From: Scolanthus callimorphus
Lineage: Eukaryota; Cnidaria; Anthozoa; Actiniaria; Edwardsiidae
Assembly: GCA_033964015.1 (NCBI GenBank)
Contig: CM066923.1
Location: forward strand, 10,219,978-10,283,977
Direction of reading: 5' to 3'
Length of the DNA stretch: 64,000 nucleotides
Under the pieces are notes generated by a model that did no database searches, was not told the DNA's origin, and saw only the letters and a program-made list of their open reading frames with translations. Shown here one piece after another: positions 34,670 through 47,700 of this stretch; the first letter of the stretch is position 1, and each line of letters opens with the position of its first letter. The translations under genes and the position numbers were made by a program.

Positions 34670-35785
34670 TTAGCTTGTTACGGTTACTGTACGTCTAGTG
34701 TGGATTTTGTGACCATTAAGAAGCTGATGCCCAAATAAGGTGCCTATAGAATGCTGTTGTGTTGTTGACGTCAATGCGGAACCGAAGGAGAGCTGGAACT
34801 GAGAGTTCTCGTTGCCTGGCAACTGGAACACGACAGTGACGACAGCAGCCTTGGCGTCGGCTGTACTCTCGACAGCCGTTTGACCAATCACAGGCCGCTC
34901 TGTGACGTCACGCAAATAGATTTGCGACTTGTGCGTGTTGTGCGCATGCTCGCCGCGCATGTGCAGTCGCGACGACTCGCGCTTGAGTTTCAAACAGCTT
35001 TTAGGTGGTGGGCTTCTTGTGTCCACGAGAAATGAGTACACGGAATATGGCCTGCTAGCCATGGTCTCCAGCTCGCGCTCTTGAACCTGCGCGATGCGGC
35101 GGCGATCGTGGAACTGCTTCATCTTCCACACCAAGACGATGATCGAAAGAACCAAGAAAAATACTGAGAAGAATACCGAGAAAAACACAAAGAGGTCGAT
35201 GTTGGAGAGGTCCTGTCTAAAGTACAGGATCCCTGTGGTGTCAGACGACGCAGCGTTCCCAACACCGTAGAAAAGCAAAAAGAATCTTTGAGTGCGCAAA
35301 GTGTGTTCGGTATGCGGAAACGTTATAATGAGCCTCTTCTGGACGTTTCGCACTTTGATGACGTAGTTCGAGGCTTGATATGTTACAAAGGTGTTAAGTT
35401 TGGTTGAGCCCGCGAGTACTTCTAGCACTCCTTCATGGTATTGTACAGCGGTAGATCTCCGCTTGCGCTTGCTCGGATTGATAATGACCTGGTGCGCAAA
35501 CGTGCTTTTGTTTTGTATAACCGACAAAGCGCGCCTTTCAGTAGTTATAAAGACGTCAATTCCTCCCGTGAATACGTCAATAGTAGTGCGAATATCAACA
35601 TTAGTGTACTTAGGAAACACAGCGTAAGGAACGGTATGCCACTTTGGAAGTGGCGGCACGTTTTTGTTGATGTCCGCTCGGGGATCGCTACTGATTAGAA
35701 ATTCCTGCATATGACTTATCTTGGCGTAGCACTGGCGGTTTTCCGACGGGTCCCCTATGAAAGTATTGTCCAGGCACTTGGTACA
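34670..35785 (-). CDS. MEGF8: MEGF8 last exon: juxtamembrane domain, membrane span, cytoplasmic tail
   Basis: It begins [19 protein letters not shown], completing a laminin-EGF, then [19 protein letters not shown], the conserved juxtamembrane beta domain also found in vertebrate MEGF8. A single hydrophobic span ([20 protein letters not shown], about 35130-35210) is followed by basic residues, then [13 protein letters not shown] at 35030-35071. The MASRPF-type motif binds the E3 ligase MGRN1 in vertebrate attractin-family tails; here F is replaced by Y. A C-terminal [11 protein letters not shown] segment matches the vertebrate tail. The stop codon is at 34670-34672. Confidence 0.9.
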   Translation of the reverse strand, partial: CTKCLDNTFIGDPSENRQCYAKISHMQEFLISSDPRADINKNVPPLPKWHTVPYAVFPKYTNVDIRTTIDVFTGGIDVFITTERRALSVIQNKSTFAHQVIINPSKRKRRSTAVQYHEGVLEVLAGSTKLNTFVTYQASNYVIKVRNVQKRLIITFPHTEHTLRTQRFFLLFYGVGNAASSDTTGILYFRQDLSNIDLFVFFSVFFSVFFLVLSIIVLVWKMKQFHDRRRIAQVQERELETMASRPYSVYSFLVDTRSPPPKSCLKLKRESSRLHMRGEHAHNTHKSQIYLRDVTERPVIGQTAVESTADAKAAVVTVVFQLPGNENSQFQLSFGSALTSTTQQHSIGTLFGHQLLNGHKIHTRRTVTVTS

Positions 35786-38700
35786 CTGAAATATGAGAGA
35801 AACTATAAATTAGTGCCCGTTCGTTCTCTTCACTTATCTCCTACCCCATTGAGCACCTGGTAAACTAATCTAAAAACTGATTATCACTGAAAATATCTCG
35901 AGTCCATTACTAAGAATATTAAGAACCTCCCATGTTAAGTAGGTCTGTTCCCATAATCGACAAAAAAGCGTCTATCTTTAGAAACACATTAATTGCCCAT
36001 GAAATGCAACACGTAGCTAACTAATCGCGTAGAAGCACCTCCACGCCACATGAGCGCAATGCAACAACAGCTGGCAGTTCTATTTTGAGCATTCGGCTAG
36101 CGGGAAGCTAAAGCCTGGTTTCCATATGTCGCAGTTGTCGTGGACAAACTAGTTCTGCAACAGCTATTGTGAACAAAGTTGTCCTGCGACATCTGCGACA
36201 TCTGCGACATCTGCGACATCTGCGACATCTGCGACATATGGAAACCGGCGGCGTTCGCGACTTCTGCAACACATGCTGCTACTCTCGAAACTGCTGCAAC
36301 TCGTGTTACAGGAATCGCTGGTGTTCTATCTCTGCGACAGCTGCAACTGGAGTTTCGCGACTGCTATGACCCCGGTTTCCATATATTGCATCTGTCTTAG
36401 AACAACTTTGCTCGCGGTAGCTGTTGCAGAACAAGTTTGTCCACGACAGCTGCGACATACACTGAATACAATGAACATACCTTACTAACTAGAATAATAG
36501 ATCAGTAAAGTGCGTTCCCTGTCGTGCGGTTTACACATGCGATTTTTGTTGCATTTGTCGCGGCTTTTTTTTCTCGCAATTCCAATCCAGTCGTGTAAAC
36601 GAGATGCAAATTCGGTGCGATTTTTGTGCTCTCTTTCCTTCAAATCGCATCAAGTTGCAAAGAGTTTCGAACAAGTTTGAAAACTCCGCGACATCACGCG
36701 ACAAAAATTGCGACAGATCGCGCCTAGTTGCACCTAGTTTATATTAGTGATTTTGCGACAAAAATTGCAGCAAAAATTGTTAAAAAGTTAATCGGGCCTT
36801 ACCACTGACAAGTCACGACAAACCGGGTAGCAAAACCTGCATGACCGCTCGTCTAGCCATGCATACGAGGCGAAAGCACTCAACGCTACACGATTAGGCT
36901 ATGTTCCCTTTGGATAAGGATACGTTCCCTTTGGATAAGGATACGTTCCCTTGGGATAAAGGTACGTTCCCTTGGGATTAGGATACGTTCCCTTGGGGAA
37001 CGCAAAAGTTGACACTTTTCTGACGACGATGGGAGCAACACAAAACGTAGTGGAAGGAAATGAGGGAGGTGAATTACCTGATAGTCATAGCAGGGCTGCC
37101 TGGAGCTAGTACAATCCGCCATGGTGTTGTTATAGCAACGGCACGCTCCTGTCGCCTCAGAACACGTGTCACCGTGTCCGTTACACCGGCAGCTAGTAAT
37201 AATAACATCATTAAATGAAATTCAATATCAACACTTGTATACCGCAAATATCCATACTGTATTTGATGAAATGCGGTTGACAGATGTGAGATATAACTTA
37301 TCCCCATAAGATATGGACAGGAATACTAGACGTTTCCAATGAGTGGGTACAGAGCCCATTACCTAGGAGCGTCGTCAATCTAAATGTACCCATCTAGGGT
37401 ATGAAGAAGGTGTAACAGCGAATGGGAAAATAGAACTCTTTCGCTTGGGCGTAATGCTGTCCCATTTCAGACACGTGGCATTCATTTGAATAAACTTTCT
37501 TTGTTTGGGTTGCTTGGGTGCGTAGCAGAAAAATTAAGAATTCTCATGGGGATGCCACGTGATCTGACATGGGACAACATTACGCCCATGCGAAAGAGGT
37601 CTAAGCAGGTCCGAAGCAATGTTTAGAGCAATAGACTCGCCGCTTGGACAAACTTCTCTGAGCACACGCTACCTGTATTCAAATTGGCTGAGCGAATGTG
37701 TGACGTAAGCTTTGCGTGAAGATTTCAAACTAAACATAACTTCATAGAGCTCCAATACGCTGTCACACTGTGATAACATGGTAGATGGACGAGTACTGCC
37801 ACTGTACTGTCACTGAGGATGGTCCAGAGCCGCCGGAAAAAATCGCCAAATGTCCAACCAATTTTCAGATATGTCCGGCCAATTATACAGTAGAGACCAC
37901 CAAGAAAATGGTTTTAATGGACATATGTCCGACCAAAAATTATTTCCAGCTTTGTGGTCACTCCCGCGTCCCCAGGCAAAGATGGAAAGGCTTACACCAT
38001 TCAGCTTAGGCCTTTATGTTTGTCAAGTCCGTCTGTACGGCCTATTTTGCTGTGTGTTCATCCATCCGTCCGTCTCTGTCCGCCTCTGTCTATACGTCTG
38101 TGGCTGTCTGTCTGTCTGCCTTATACGTGCGTGATCAAGCATATCTAACAAGACTTACGAGGAACAGTATCCCTTGTGGAAAAAGAACCCAGCCAGACAG
38201 TTTTTGCACTTGATTCCTTGACTGTTGTTGCCACACAAGCATTCCCCATCCGCAACAATGGCCAACGGGCCGTGTTCCAACCAGTTTAGTACCTAGGGTA
38301 CACAAACAATACTTTGCTTTAATATCTGCACAGCTAATAAAGTACATAAACAGTTTTATCTTGAGTACCCTGGATTGCTGAGAAACCATTATGCTAGGGA
38401 ATGGATAGAAAGGAAGGCAGGAGAAAAGGGAGGCAGGAGAAAAGGGAGGCAGGAGAAAAGGGAGGCAGGAGAAAAGGGAGGCAGGAGAAAAGGGAGGCAG
38501 GAGAAAAGGGAGGCAGGAGAAAAGGGAGGCAGGAGAAAAGGGAAGAGGGGAAGGGGAAGGGGAAGGGGAAGGGGAAGGGGAAGGGGAAGGGGAAGGGGAA
38601 GGGGAAGGGGAAGGGGAAGGGGAAGGGGAAGGGGAAGGGGAAGGGGAAGGGGAAGGGGAAGGGGAAGGGGAAGGGGAAGGGGAAGGGGAAGGGAAGGGAA

Positions 38701-41700
38701 GGGAAGGGAAGGGAAGGGAAGGGGAAGGGAAGGGAAGGGAAGGGAAGGGAAGGGAAGGGAAGGGAAGGGAAGGGAAGGCATAGCATACCTCGTGTGGGTC
38801 CAGGGAGAGGTTCAAGTAGCGAGCGCGCTGTAGGTCGGTTTTATTCATGCACACTTGAGCCGAGTGGTTACATGTCTTGTAACACGATGCACACGAGCCA
38901 TTATCACGTGCATCTCCCACGTACAGTGGCTTACAATGCTGACAGCTGATACCCTGGGAATCGAGGAAGAAAATCATACAGGATTTAATTAAGCGCAATT
39001 ATACCACAACGCGCGCGAGGTTACCTTGGAACGAGGTTACGTCTCACGTACCGTTGTGAAGTTTCGACAGTCCGAGCAGACATCTAAGTGCGTGACGTTA
39101 GCGCAATGCCCGTGACCGTTACACATGCACTGAACAGCACAGTTGCGTGACGTCCATCCAAAATCACACTCGCACACATCGGGTGACACACATTTGCCCT
39201 GGGCGCAACCTTGGCTACAGATCGGTATACACACGTCCCTGAAACAGATATAGTGTATAGTCAATGTACGACCAGAAATGGAAGATCTAATAGACATCCT
39301 CGGCTTGGGCGTAATGTTTTGCCCATTTCAGATCACGTGTCATTCCCATGAGTATTCTCTCTTTGTTTGGAATGATTCGATATTCATATATCCTTCGGTA
39401 CGTAGCAGAAAAACAAAGAAAAAATACTCATGGGAATGCCACGTGATCTGAAATGGGAAAACATTACGCCCAAGCCGAGGAGGTCTATTGCAAGAGAAGA
39501 CATGTTAAAGAAAACTGATCAGTAATAAAGTGGGTCTTTGTTCATCTTTCTTTGTCTTGTTGTTACGTCACAATAACCATTGTTCATCCCACAAGATGCA
39601 GCGCGCATAGTTGAACGAAAAAAAAAAACGCCAATCGGAAATATTGAAAAATCAATAAAATATTCACGGCGCGCGCAAAACATTTTTCTTGTTCCCTTGG
39701 ATAATGGATCTTTTTGATGAAATGTGGTTGATTTCTGCCTTTAGTGTCTCAATTCAAGCTTCAACAGTTTCTCGTCGGTATTCACAATTTTTCAACTTCA
39801 AACTGAGGCTCCCAATGTATTTATTCACCACTGATGCCTATTCAGCGGTAGAGCAAATAATTCGAAACTGACACTGTTACAAAGAACTGCTATTATGAAT
39901 CTTTTTTTCTTTACAAGTCCCGCGTACCACAGGTATCCCAGTCTCACCTTCCGCTTTGCTCGTAGCCATTTTTACATACACACTTAAATGACTCCGGGGT
40001 GTCCACGCAGTCTTGCAGGGCCGTGCAATTGTTGCGACCATTCAGGCACTCATTTTCGAGGGGACACAATAATGGGGCCCAAATAGGCGAGGTGAGGGTA
40101 CTAATACGAGTGGTGATGTTTGGTACAATGCGAGATGCATCAATGAGGTTCCCTTGACAAGTACCGTACAATGGACCTGCGGTTAAATGCCATAACAAAT
40201 AGTCTTTAGCAATAATCGAGAAGAGAGAACAGTAAGAAATGCAGTGATGTAACTGACTGAATACACTGACATTCCTGTCTGGAGGAGAACTTCACTAAAA
40301 CTTTGCCCGCAACTACAACAATGATGGCGTGTGAAGAGCCTGTGTCAGCTGCCATTTTGACAGCATAGCAACATACCAAGTCGGAGAAAGCATCCATTTC
40401 TATCGGCTGATTTAGAGAATATAGAGCAATGTTCTCGATTGAATTTCGTAAATCAAATCTGAAACTTTGTTTTTAGATGTTTATTTGGAGATTTCTCTTC
40501 TAATAAGTAACGAAAACAATAACAAAGGAGTGGTTGACATGGTCTCTTAAAGGCCCATCACCAATCGAGAGCCTTTGCGGACTCTTAGCCAATCAGAGCA
40601 CCCGAAAAACAATGGATCAAATTGAAAACAAAAGAAAACGGGGCGCAAAGACCCTTCACAAAATTTAGTCCTGTAATAGAAACAATCTACTTACTAACGG
40701 TGTTGACATATCACGTGATAACTTATTTTGGAGGTTAAAATTTTTCATTTTGCACATACTTGCAGAAACCTGGTCGTGTGTGATAAATTAAGGCCAGTTT
40801 ACACTTGCGATTTTTGTTGCATTTGTCGCGGCGATTTTTCTCGCGCGAGTTGCAATTCCAACTCTCTTGTGTAAACCAGATGCAAATTCGGTGCGATTTC
40901 TGTGCTCTCTTTTCTTCAAATCGCATCAAGTTGCAAAGAGTTTCGAGCATGTTTGAAATCTTCGCGACAAAAATCGCGGCAGATCGCGTCGAGTCGCACC
41001 TAGTTTACATTAGCGATTTCGAGTACGTGCGAGAAAAACCGCCGCTACTCGCGCGACAAAAATTGCAGCAAAAATCGGAAGTGTAAACGGGCCTTTACAC
41101 AATCGTATGCGCCCAAAGAAATCATCACATGAACTGAATTGGATGGCAACAAGATGTGAACACCGTTAGATTAGGTCTCCCCTCACACTGCCCTTGTCTA
41201 CCAGAATAAATGCGACGATGGCAACCCAAAGTAGATCGAGGGAACAGTGGTACGACGGTTCTTTGATGCGGTAGAAAGTTCGGACAAAGTTCGATGAAAC
41301 CTCTAGCCGCCTATCTAGCGCCTGCTTAGTGATCCGTCTGCTCTCGGCTCGAAGATGTTTTCATTTGATATTAGAAGGCAAATGACATGTAGAATTTTCA
41401 ACAAACAATCTAGAAAGATTTTAAGGTTTTATACTTGATCTACTGAAAGGCATCGGAAATATCGCACTAACGTCCCTAAATTAATCGACTGAAATGAATG
41501 CTTTCGCAGACTAACTATGTTGCTTTCACTAACCTTTTAGTCCGCCTTCCATGCATACCCCAATACCATTAGAGCCTTGCTTGCCACACCACGCGCAGTT
41601 GTATCCGCCTAAACACATGGCGCAGTGGGTACACAGGGTACAGCTAGGCATACAGGACGCCGAGGATCCCCTAACAATGCGACCTGACCCCCCTGTTACG

Positions 41701-44700
41701 CCGAGCAAGGGAAGATATGACGGAGAGTAGCACTTGCCAAGGGATTCGCTCCACGCGCACTCATTCCAACCACCATCGCCTCCTGTGATAAAGAACAACG
41801 TGTCAATGAAATACCTACTTATTTGAAGCCACACTGGAGTGGTTTGGTCAAATAGAGAGACAGACCGGCAAACGGACAGACATGCATATTTAGAGAGATA
41901 GATAGACAGAGGTGCTGGTATAGCAAATGTCAGTCTTAAAAACAAAACCTACAAACAGACAGTTGGACGGACGGATAGACAGACGGACCGGCAGACACCT
42001 AAGCTTCGGTGTTGACACCCAGAGACACGGACTAACTGACATCACAATAGTTGAAATCATCCTTCAGGACATATGGCGTCCTGGCGAACGGAAACGGGGT
42101 GCGCAGAAGGTGAGGGAAGGGGGAAGAAGAGAAAAAAGCTGACATGAGCAATCTTCGGAGAACTCGATACGCACCTAGTAGTAGTGTGAATTAGAAGTCA
42201 TACCGACTAAAACGTAGGCCCTTTGGCTAGAATGGAGAGGAACATACTTCAGATCTTCCATCTCCCTCTTGTTTTGGCCCCCTTTCTCCCTCGCCCTATT
42301 TTCCTTTTGTCATTTGTATTCGATCCCCGTCATCCCTAAATTTCAAAGATAGTGCTCCCCTCTCCCAGTGTATTTCTAGGCCGTTGCACCCCCTCCCCTC
42401 TACAGAACAAATCACATTACCTTTGGAGCTCAGGCAAGACTGGCAGTCCCTATGTACGGTACAGCTCTGCGGGCAGGACGCGGCTTGCGTCACTTTCACA
42501 CTCAACGAAGGGTACACAGCTATCAACGAGTCCCGGAAACAGCTCCACGAGTACGGCGCCGCCCCTGAAGTAAACCTTTGACTGGATTCCTGTAGCCATT
42601 CCAGCTGCGATGTCCAGACACAAGAGCCGCTGGTACAGCTAGAGCATGTGGGTGCGTGACATTGGGTGGTACTCTCGCGGCAGCTCCCGGCGTCGGTGAG
42701 TAACGACTGTGCTGTACCACCGCAGGGATTGAGGGAGGAGCAGTCGGAACCAGGGTGTGGTACGCATTTGCCACCGGATTCACAACCAAGGCACCAATCA
42801 CACGGGTTATTAGCACCTGGGGAGTCTGGATACCGGCCAAGACAAGCTGCGCATGTGTGGTAACTTGCGCATGCGCGTTGCTTAGCCGCAGTGACGTCAC
42901 ACTGGCTACCGTTTTGGAACACCACATGCGTGATATTTGGTGTTGCGTGACAGATCGCGGGAACAGGGTCTGTGACAGAGTAGCAAGCGCTCTTGTTTGA
43001 TATGCTGGATTGATTCAGGAAGAGCGTGGTATTATGTAGTTCACACCAGCTGCAGCCCGGGGTTGCGTGACAATCGCTTCCGTCTGTCACGCCATGGCAG
43101 ATATCAGCAGGTAAAGTCAGACGGTAAAGGGCGCTCCTTGCTTCACCGTCTGAGCCACCGAACAGGTAGACTTTGTCTGATAGGACTGCGGATGCTGTAG
43201 CGAGCATGCGCCCTGGGTTCACACCAACGATAGACCCTGAATGTGAGACACAAGTTGAAATTGAAACATCTCAAGCTGCATGGGAAATGTTTGCTGCTTT
43301 TTTTTCGTGCTTTTACGACTTTTATAGCCACCTTTCTGAAACAGCAATGAACTAAAAGAGAATAACTTTCTGTGCATATCCCAAAGCTAAACATCAGCCA
43401 ATCAGAGAAGGCCCTCAAATAGCTGACACCAGAATCCCCCCCGCGCTGCATTTGAGGAGTGGATTAGCTCCGGATTCATGCACCGACCGTTGCTGCCTTT
43501 GGACTGGCCAACAAACTATCACTTTTGATCAGCGCGGTCAACGACGGTCTATCCTGCAGATCGGTGCGAGCCATCAATGCCACTGACTCTCTGCAATAAT
43601 TACAATTCTTTTTTTTTGTATCTTCTACTCGTATAAACTTATCGCACTCTATAGTTTGTGTACTCACCCTGTTTTTGCATGTCGTGCCAGTAGTTACAGT
43701 TGATCTTGTAGACCAACAACTCCTCTGAGAAGCTCTTGTCATCCGTGTCCGCCCGCCCTCCGTACACAACCATGTAATCATTAACAACAACGGCGGAGTG
43801 GAAATACTTTGGTGATGGCTGCAGAATAATCGTGTTGGCAATTTACTTAGGTGATTTCTTCGAAAAATCGTGACGGCGTTGCTACCGTGAAAGATTCAAA
43901 TATCGATGATGACCCTAGACAGCCATTAGGATTTTAAATTTGTCTCTAGGATTCTCAAACGTATTAATGATTCATCAAGCTTTTAAACAATGAAAATCAT
44001 AAATACGTCATATCATAAATCTGAATACGTGGTCTTAAAGTGGATAAAAATACTCAACCCACTGTCGCGTGTTCCTAACGGGAAGTTTAGGAATGTCATC
44101 ATTTTTGTCTTCACGACACATCTTTTCGGATGTTTAGGATTCGTCGTTGTGTAACTGTCTTTAGGATTCCTAACTGGAAATTTAGGAATCTTCGGAGGAC
44201 GACAACGACAATGCCTTCTGTCAAGAAAGAAATATGACAACGCGGAGCACTTACCTGGTTGCCAGGCAACGGTTGCAGTAAGCTCCAACGCCTGCTAGGA
44301 AGGTGAAGCGAGTACAACTCGGCCGAAGCCTGGACCGACTGCCATTTGTAACTGTAGCCTCCAAACGTGAGGATGGACTGGGTTCGTGCGTGATAAACGG
44401 CGGTGTGGCCATAGAGACCTATGGAAAAGAACCGGAAACGGAAGAGAAAATTAGTTATATTTTAGCCTCCACGATGAAGTTCTTCTGTGAAACCCAGTGA
44501 AACAAATTGAATGATATCAGTTCCTGCAAGGTTCCTTGGAATGCTTGATAACTTTGTGCGACTCCAGTTTTCCCAAGGCCTGCTTCCCCGTTCACTGTGC
44601 GACTACGTCAACCGGGCCATTTTGTAAGAAGTTAGCCAATCAGAAAGCGAGCACAGAACAAAGGATCTTGACTTTCTTGAGATCTCAGACATCAAAATAT

Positions 44701-47700
44701 TCGCTTTTCTCAAAAATTATGAAAATCATGAGCAGAATTAACTTCAAAACTCTAAAATTACTCGTCGTCAGACGTATTGCAGGTATTAATTTCCTTAAAA
44801 TGGTTTGAATCTCTAAACGATAAACTTTTCACGGGAAGGCCCGGTTGACGAAGTCGAACAGTAAAGAATGCTAATGTTTTTGCCCCTTATGTCACGCAAC
44901 TGCTGAAATCGATCGCGATGTTTTTGCGAAGAAAGGTCACACATTACTATAGCAGCATCGCGTATAACGTGTCACACAACATGAGGACGAACATAACCAA
45001 CATCGCATTCTATTTTATGTAGCAAAATGGACTCATTACGCACTGCAATTGAGTATCGAAATGCCTTCTATTTCCAGGCTTCATTATCAGGTATGGCTAT
45101 GTGTGAGGTTTTTCTAAAGTAGTATTTACTGTTCTTTCCCATAGTATATGTTATTGTTATGTATGGGTTCAGTTTTGTAAAAGAAGACACAGATATGTAG
45201 AATATGCAGAAGTAGTCAGAGGCCTCTCACATACCAGCAGGCTGCGTGCCTAGGGGCTCCATAGTGGACCAGCTCATGCTGATCACGTGATACTGATAGA
45301 CGCGGCCGTTGAACCCAGAGACTGGGTCATAGCCGCCGATAACAGTGATGACGTCACCAACCAGGGTACATGTGTGGGCTGCAAGCGAGGGGCCTGGGTT
45401 CGAGGGCTGAAAGAAACACAAATTTTAAACCAAGCAGCAGTTTCAGTAAAGCTGGAAGGAAAAGGGCGTTATATTTTAGGTGCCCAAAAGCATGATTCTA
45501 AAGAAGGCATGTGTGTTGTGTCAATAAACAATATTAGTGTTTTGGGATACAGGACAGTAAAAAAACACGTCGCTTGTAAGCAATTATTGGATGAGGTTTT
45601 TGTGATCTCCAGAATAAACAATGTCGAGACAGGTGGAATCAGGCGAGGCCGTGAGGCCGAGCCTGATTCCACTTGGCGAGATATTGTTTATTCTGGAGAT
45701 CACAAAAACCGAATTCAATAATTGTTTTATTATACATTGATTCAGTAGAAATACTTTTATTTCTGTCAAGCAATTTATTTTGCACAAGCGCCTTGTTAAA
45801 ATAGGGAAAGCGCTCTAGTCCCATGATGCATTGCGCGCGTATCAAGAATCAGCTAGCTGATTCTTGAAGAGTCAGCATGCTGATTCTTGGAGACCCTCAA
45901 AGTGCGTGATTCCCAAAGTAAAGCGCGCGCTTTTAGCCAATCAGAATCGAGATAGTGAGTACAATGTATAATAATGTTAAAAATCATTCCTTGATTCGTA
46001 CCAGCTCAATGGAATCTCGGATTACATAAATAGTCCGATCTTATGATTCCCCGAAAACCTAGGGTCTAAAACAAGCATTTGAAACAGACAAAGGGAACAT
46101 TCTAGGGATTTAAATTTATCGGTTGAACGACTATGGTCAAGGAATGTGATCATTTCAGTTGCAGACAGGAGACTTTTTGTCGGAGGTTTTAGTCAATCTT
46201 CCTCTGTTTCGGTAGTACGTCAATAATGGGACCATCATCACGTTCACAGTCACTTCCAAAACATACTATATTCTTATTTCATTTACAGGCGCGCTGATGT
46301 ATAGATTTTGCAGGGTAACAAAGAATGTACGCACCGTTTTACGAGACCAAGAAGGCGAATTGAGACGGAGATGCCACACTTCATTTGTAACGCCTTGACT
46401 GGTAAGTCCTCCAAAAACTACCATACTTCCCTGTGAATAACAACAGTGCCGAATAAAAGGGAATATCTATTTCCGTCCGCACAGTTTCAGATGTTTATGC
46501 GCCAGATTCAGTAGAATTCAATGCATCGAGATTGAACTTTGTTTCCAGATTGCTATTTCGAGATTTGTACACGTATTTCTAGTTCCACTGGATATCCATT
46601 GTAGACAATAACCAGCCAAATACCCGGCGTGCGCTCGGGCTCCCTGTGGTAGTAAAGACGTGGCGTCACAGGACAAATCCCCCCCCACCTCGTCAAAGTC
46701 CTGCAGTGAGCTTATGAGCTCGCGCGTTTTCCTCCTAACCGCAAGGAAGACCTGTACCAGCCTCGTCCCCCAGGGTCTTGTGGGTAATTTTCAAAATGGC
46801 GGTCAATCTAATACCCAGAGCTCAAGATTCAGGGCTCTGGGGGAACTCGATTTGTGAGCATGCGTGGTAGACCAAGAGCATAGTGAACTTTAATTTTAAA
46901 ATCGATTCCCCCAGAGACCCTGAATCTTGACGCTGGCCAAAAGAGGATGGACTCTAGGGAACCAGATTAAATGGCGGCGTTTAAGAGGTCTTGTCAGAGC
47001 AAGTCAGAGCCGTCGTCTTGAAAATTACCCACAAGATTCTGAGGCGAGGTTTGGCCTAAACAATAATAAATAAGCGGCTGAGTCAGGGTCTTTGACCTCC
47101 AATTAGTCTATGGCTCGTTTTAAACGTCGAACTTAATTCTGTCGCACTAAATTGACTGGGTTTATTAGCCAGTGAAAACAAGTTATTTTGATACGAGTGA
47201 TTTTATGAGGTTAATATAACCTGTCTGGCCAATGGAGAAGATGTCAGCCCTGATTTTAGGAGCGCTGTAAGGATTCAAAATTGTAATTTAGTACGGCAGT
47301 AGCGCGGCGTTGGCACGGCAGATAGTGCCGTTCCTAACGCAAAAAAATGAGCTCAAGACAATAGCCCTACCTAAAGCGACAAGAATTAGGTTCGACGTCT
47401 AAAACTGGCCTAACTCTGTCAAGGCGCGAAAAGGCGTACCTGATGCAAAACGGCACAATGGAAATACCGCGAAGTCGGAATCACCGCTGCAAGCTGATTG
47501 GTCACTACGTGTGTCCATGACGACGCAGTGACGTCAAAAACCATGATGTCATTCAATGGTCCGTGTGCCATGGAAAAACCACCAAAAATCCACAGGGACT
47601 GTCCACTTGTTACCAGGCTATGCGCCATACGTGCTAAATAAGGACTTGCAGTGCGGTTTGGAAAGGAGAGATCGCTCAGAAGTTCCCATGATCCCATGCC

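Noticed and set aside
36169..36488. Frames giving RHLRHL or CDICDI peptides
   Set aside because: They arise from the nonamer array inside a MITE.
36800..36850. Possible extra MEGF8 exon with cysteines (reading [11 protein letters not shown])
   Set aside because: It would break the splice phase between exons 25 and 26, which join perfectly (CYDYQ / CTKCLDN) without it.
37785..38134. Small plus-strand frames near 37.8-38.1 kb
   Set aside because: They lie in MEGF8 intron 24-25, are rich in simple gtctgtc repeats and have no supporting splice or family signal.
38375..38998. Long open frames over the purine tract at 38.4-38.8 kb
   Set aside because: They are periodic translations of simple repeats. 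The true coding part is only the MEGF8 exon at 38789-38953.
42523..42927. Alternative minus frame over MEGF8 exon 19
   Set aside because: The other minus frame carries the PSI cysteine pattern and matches both splice phases.
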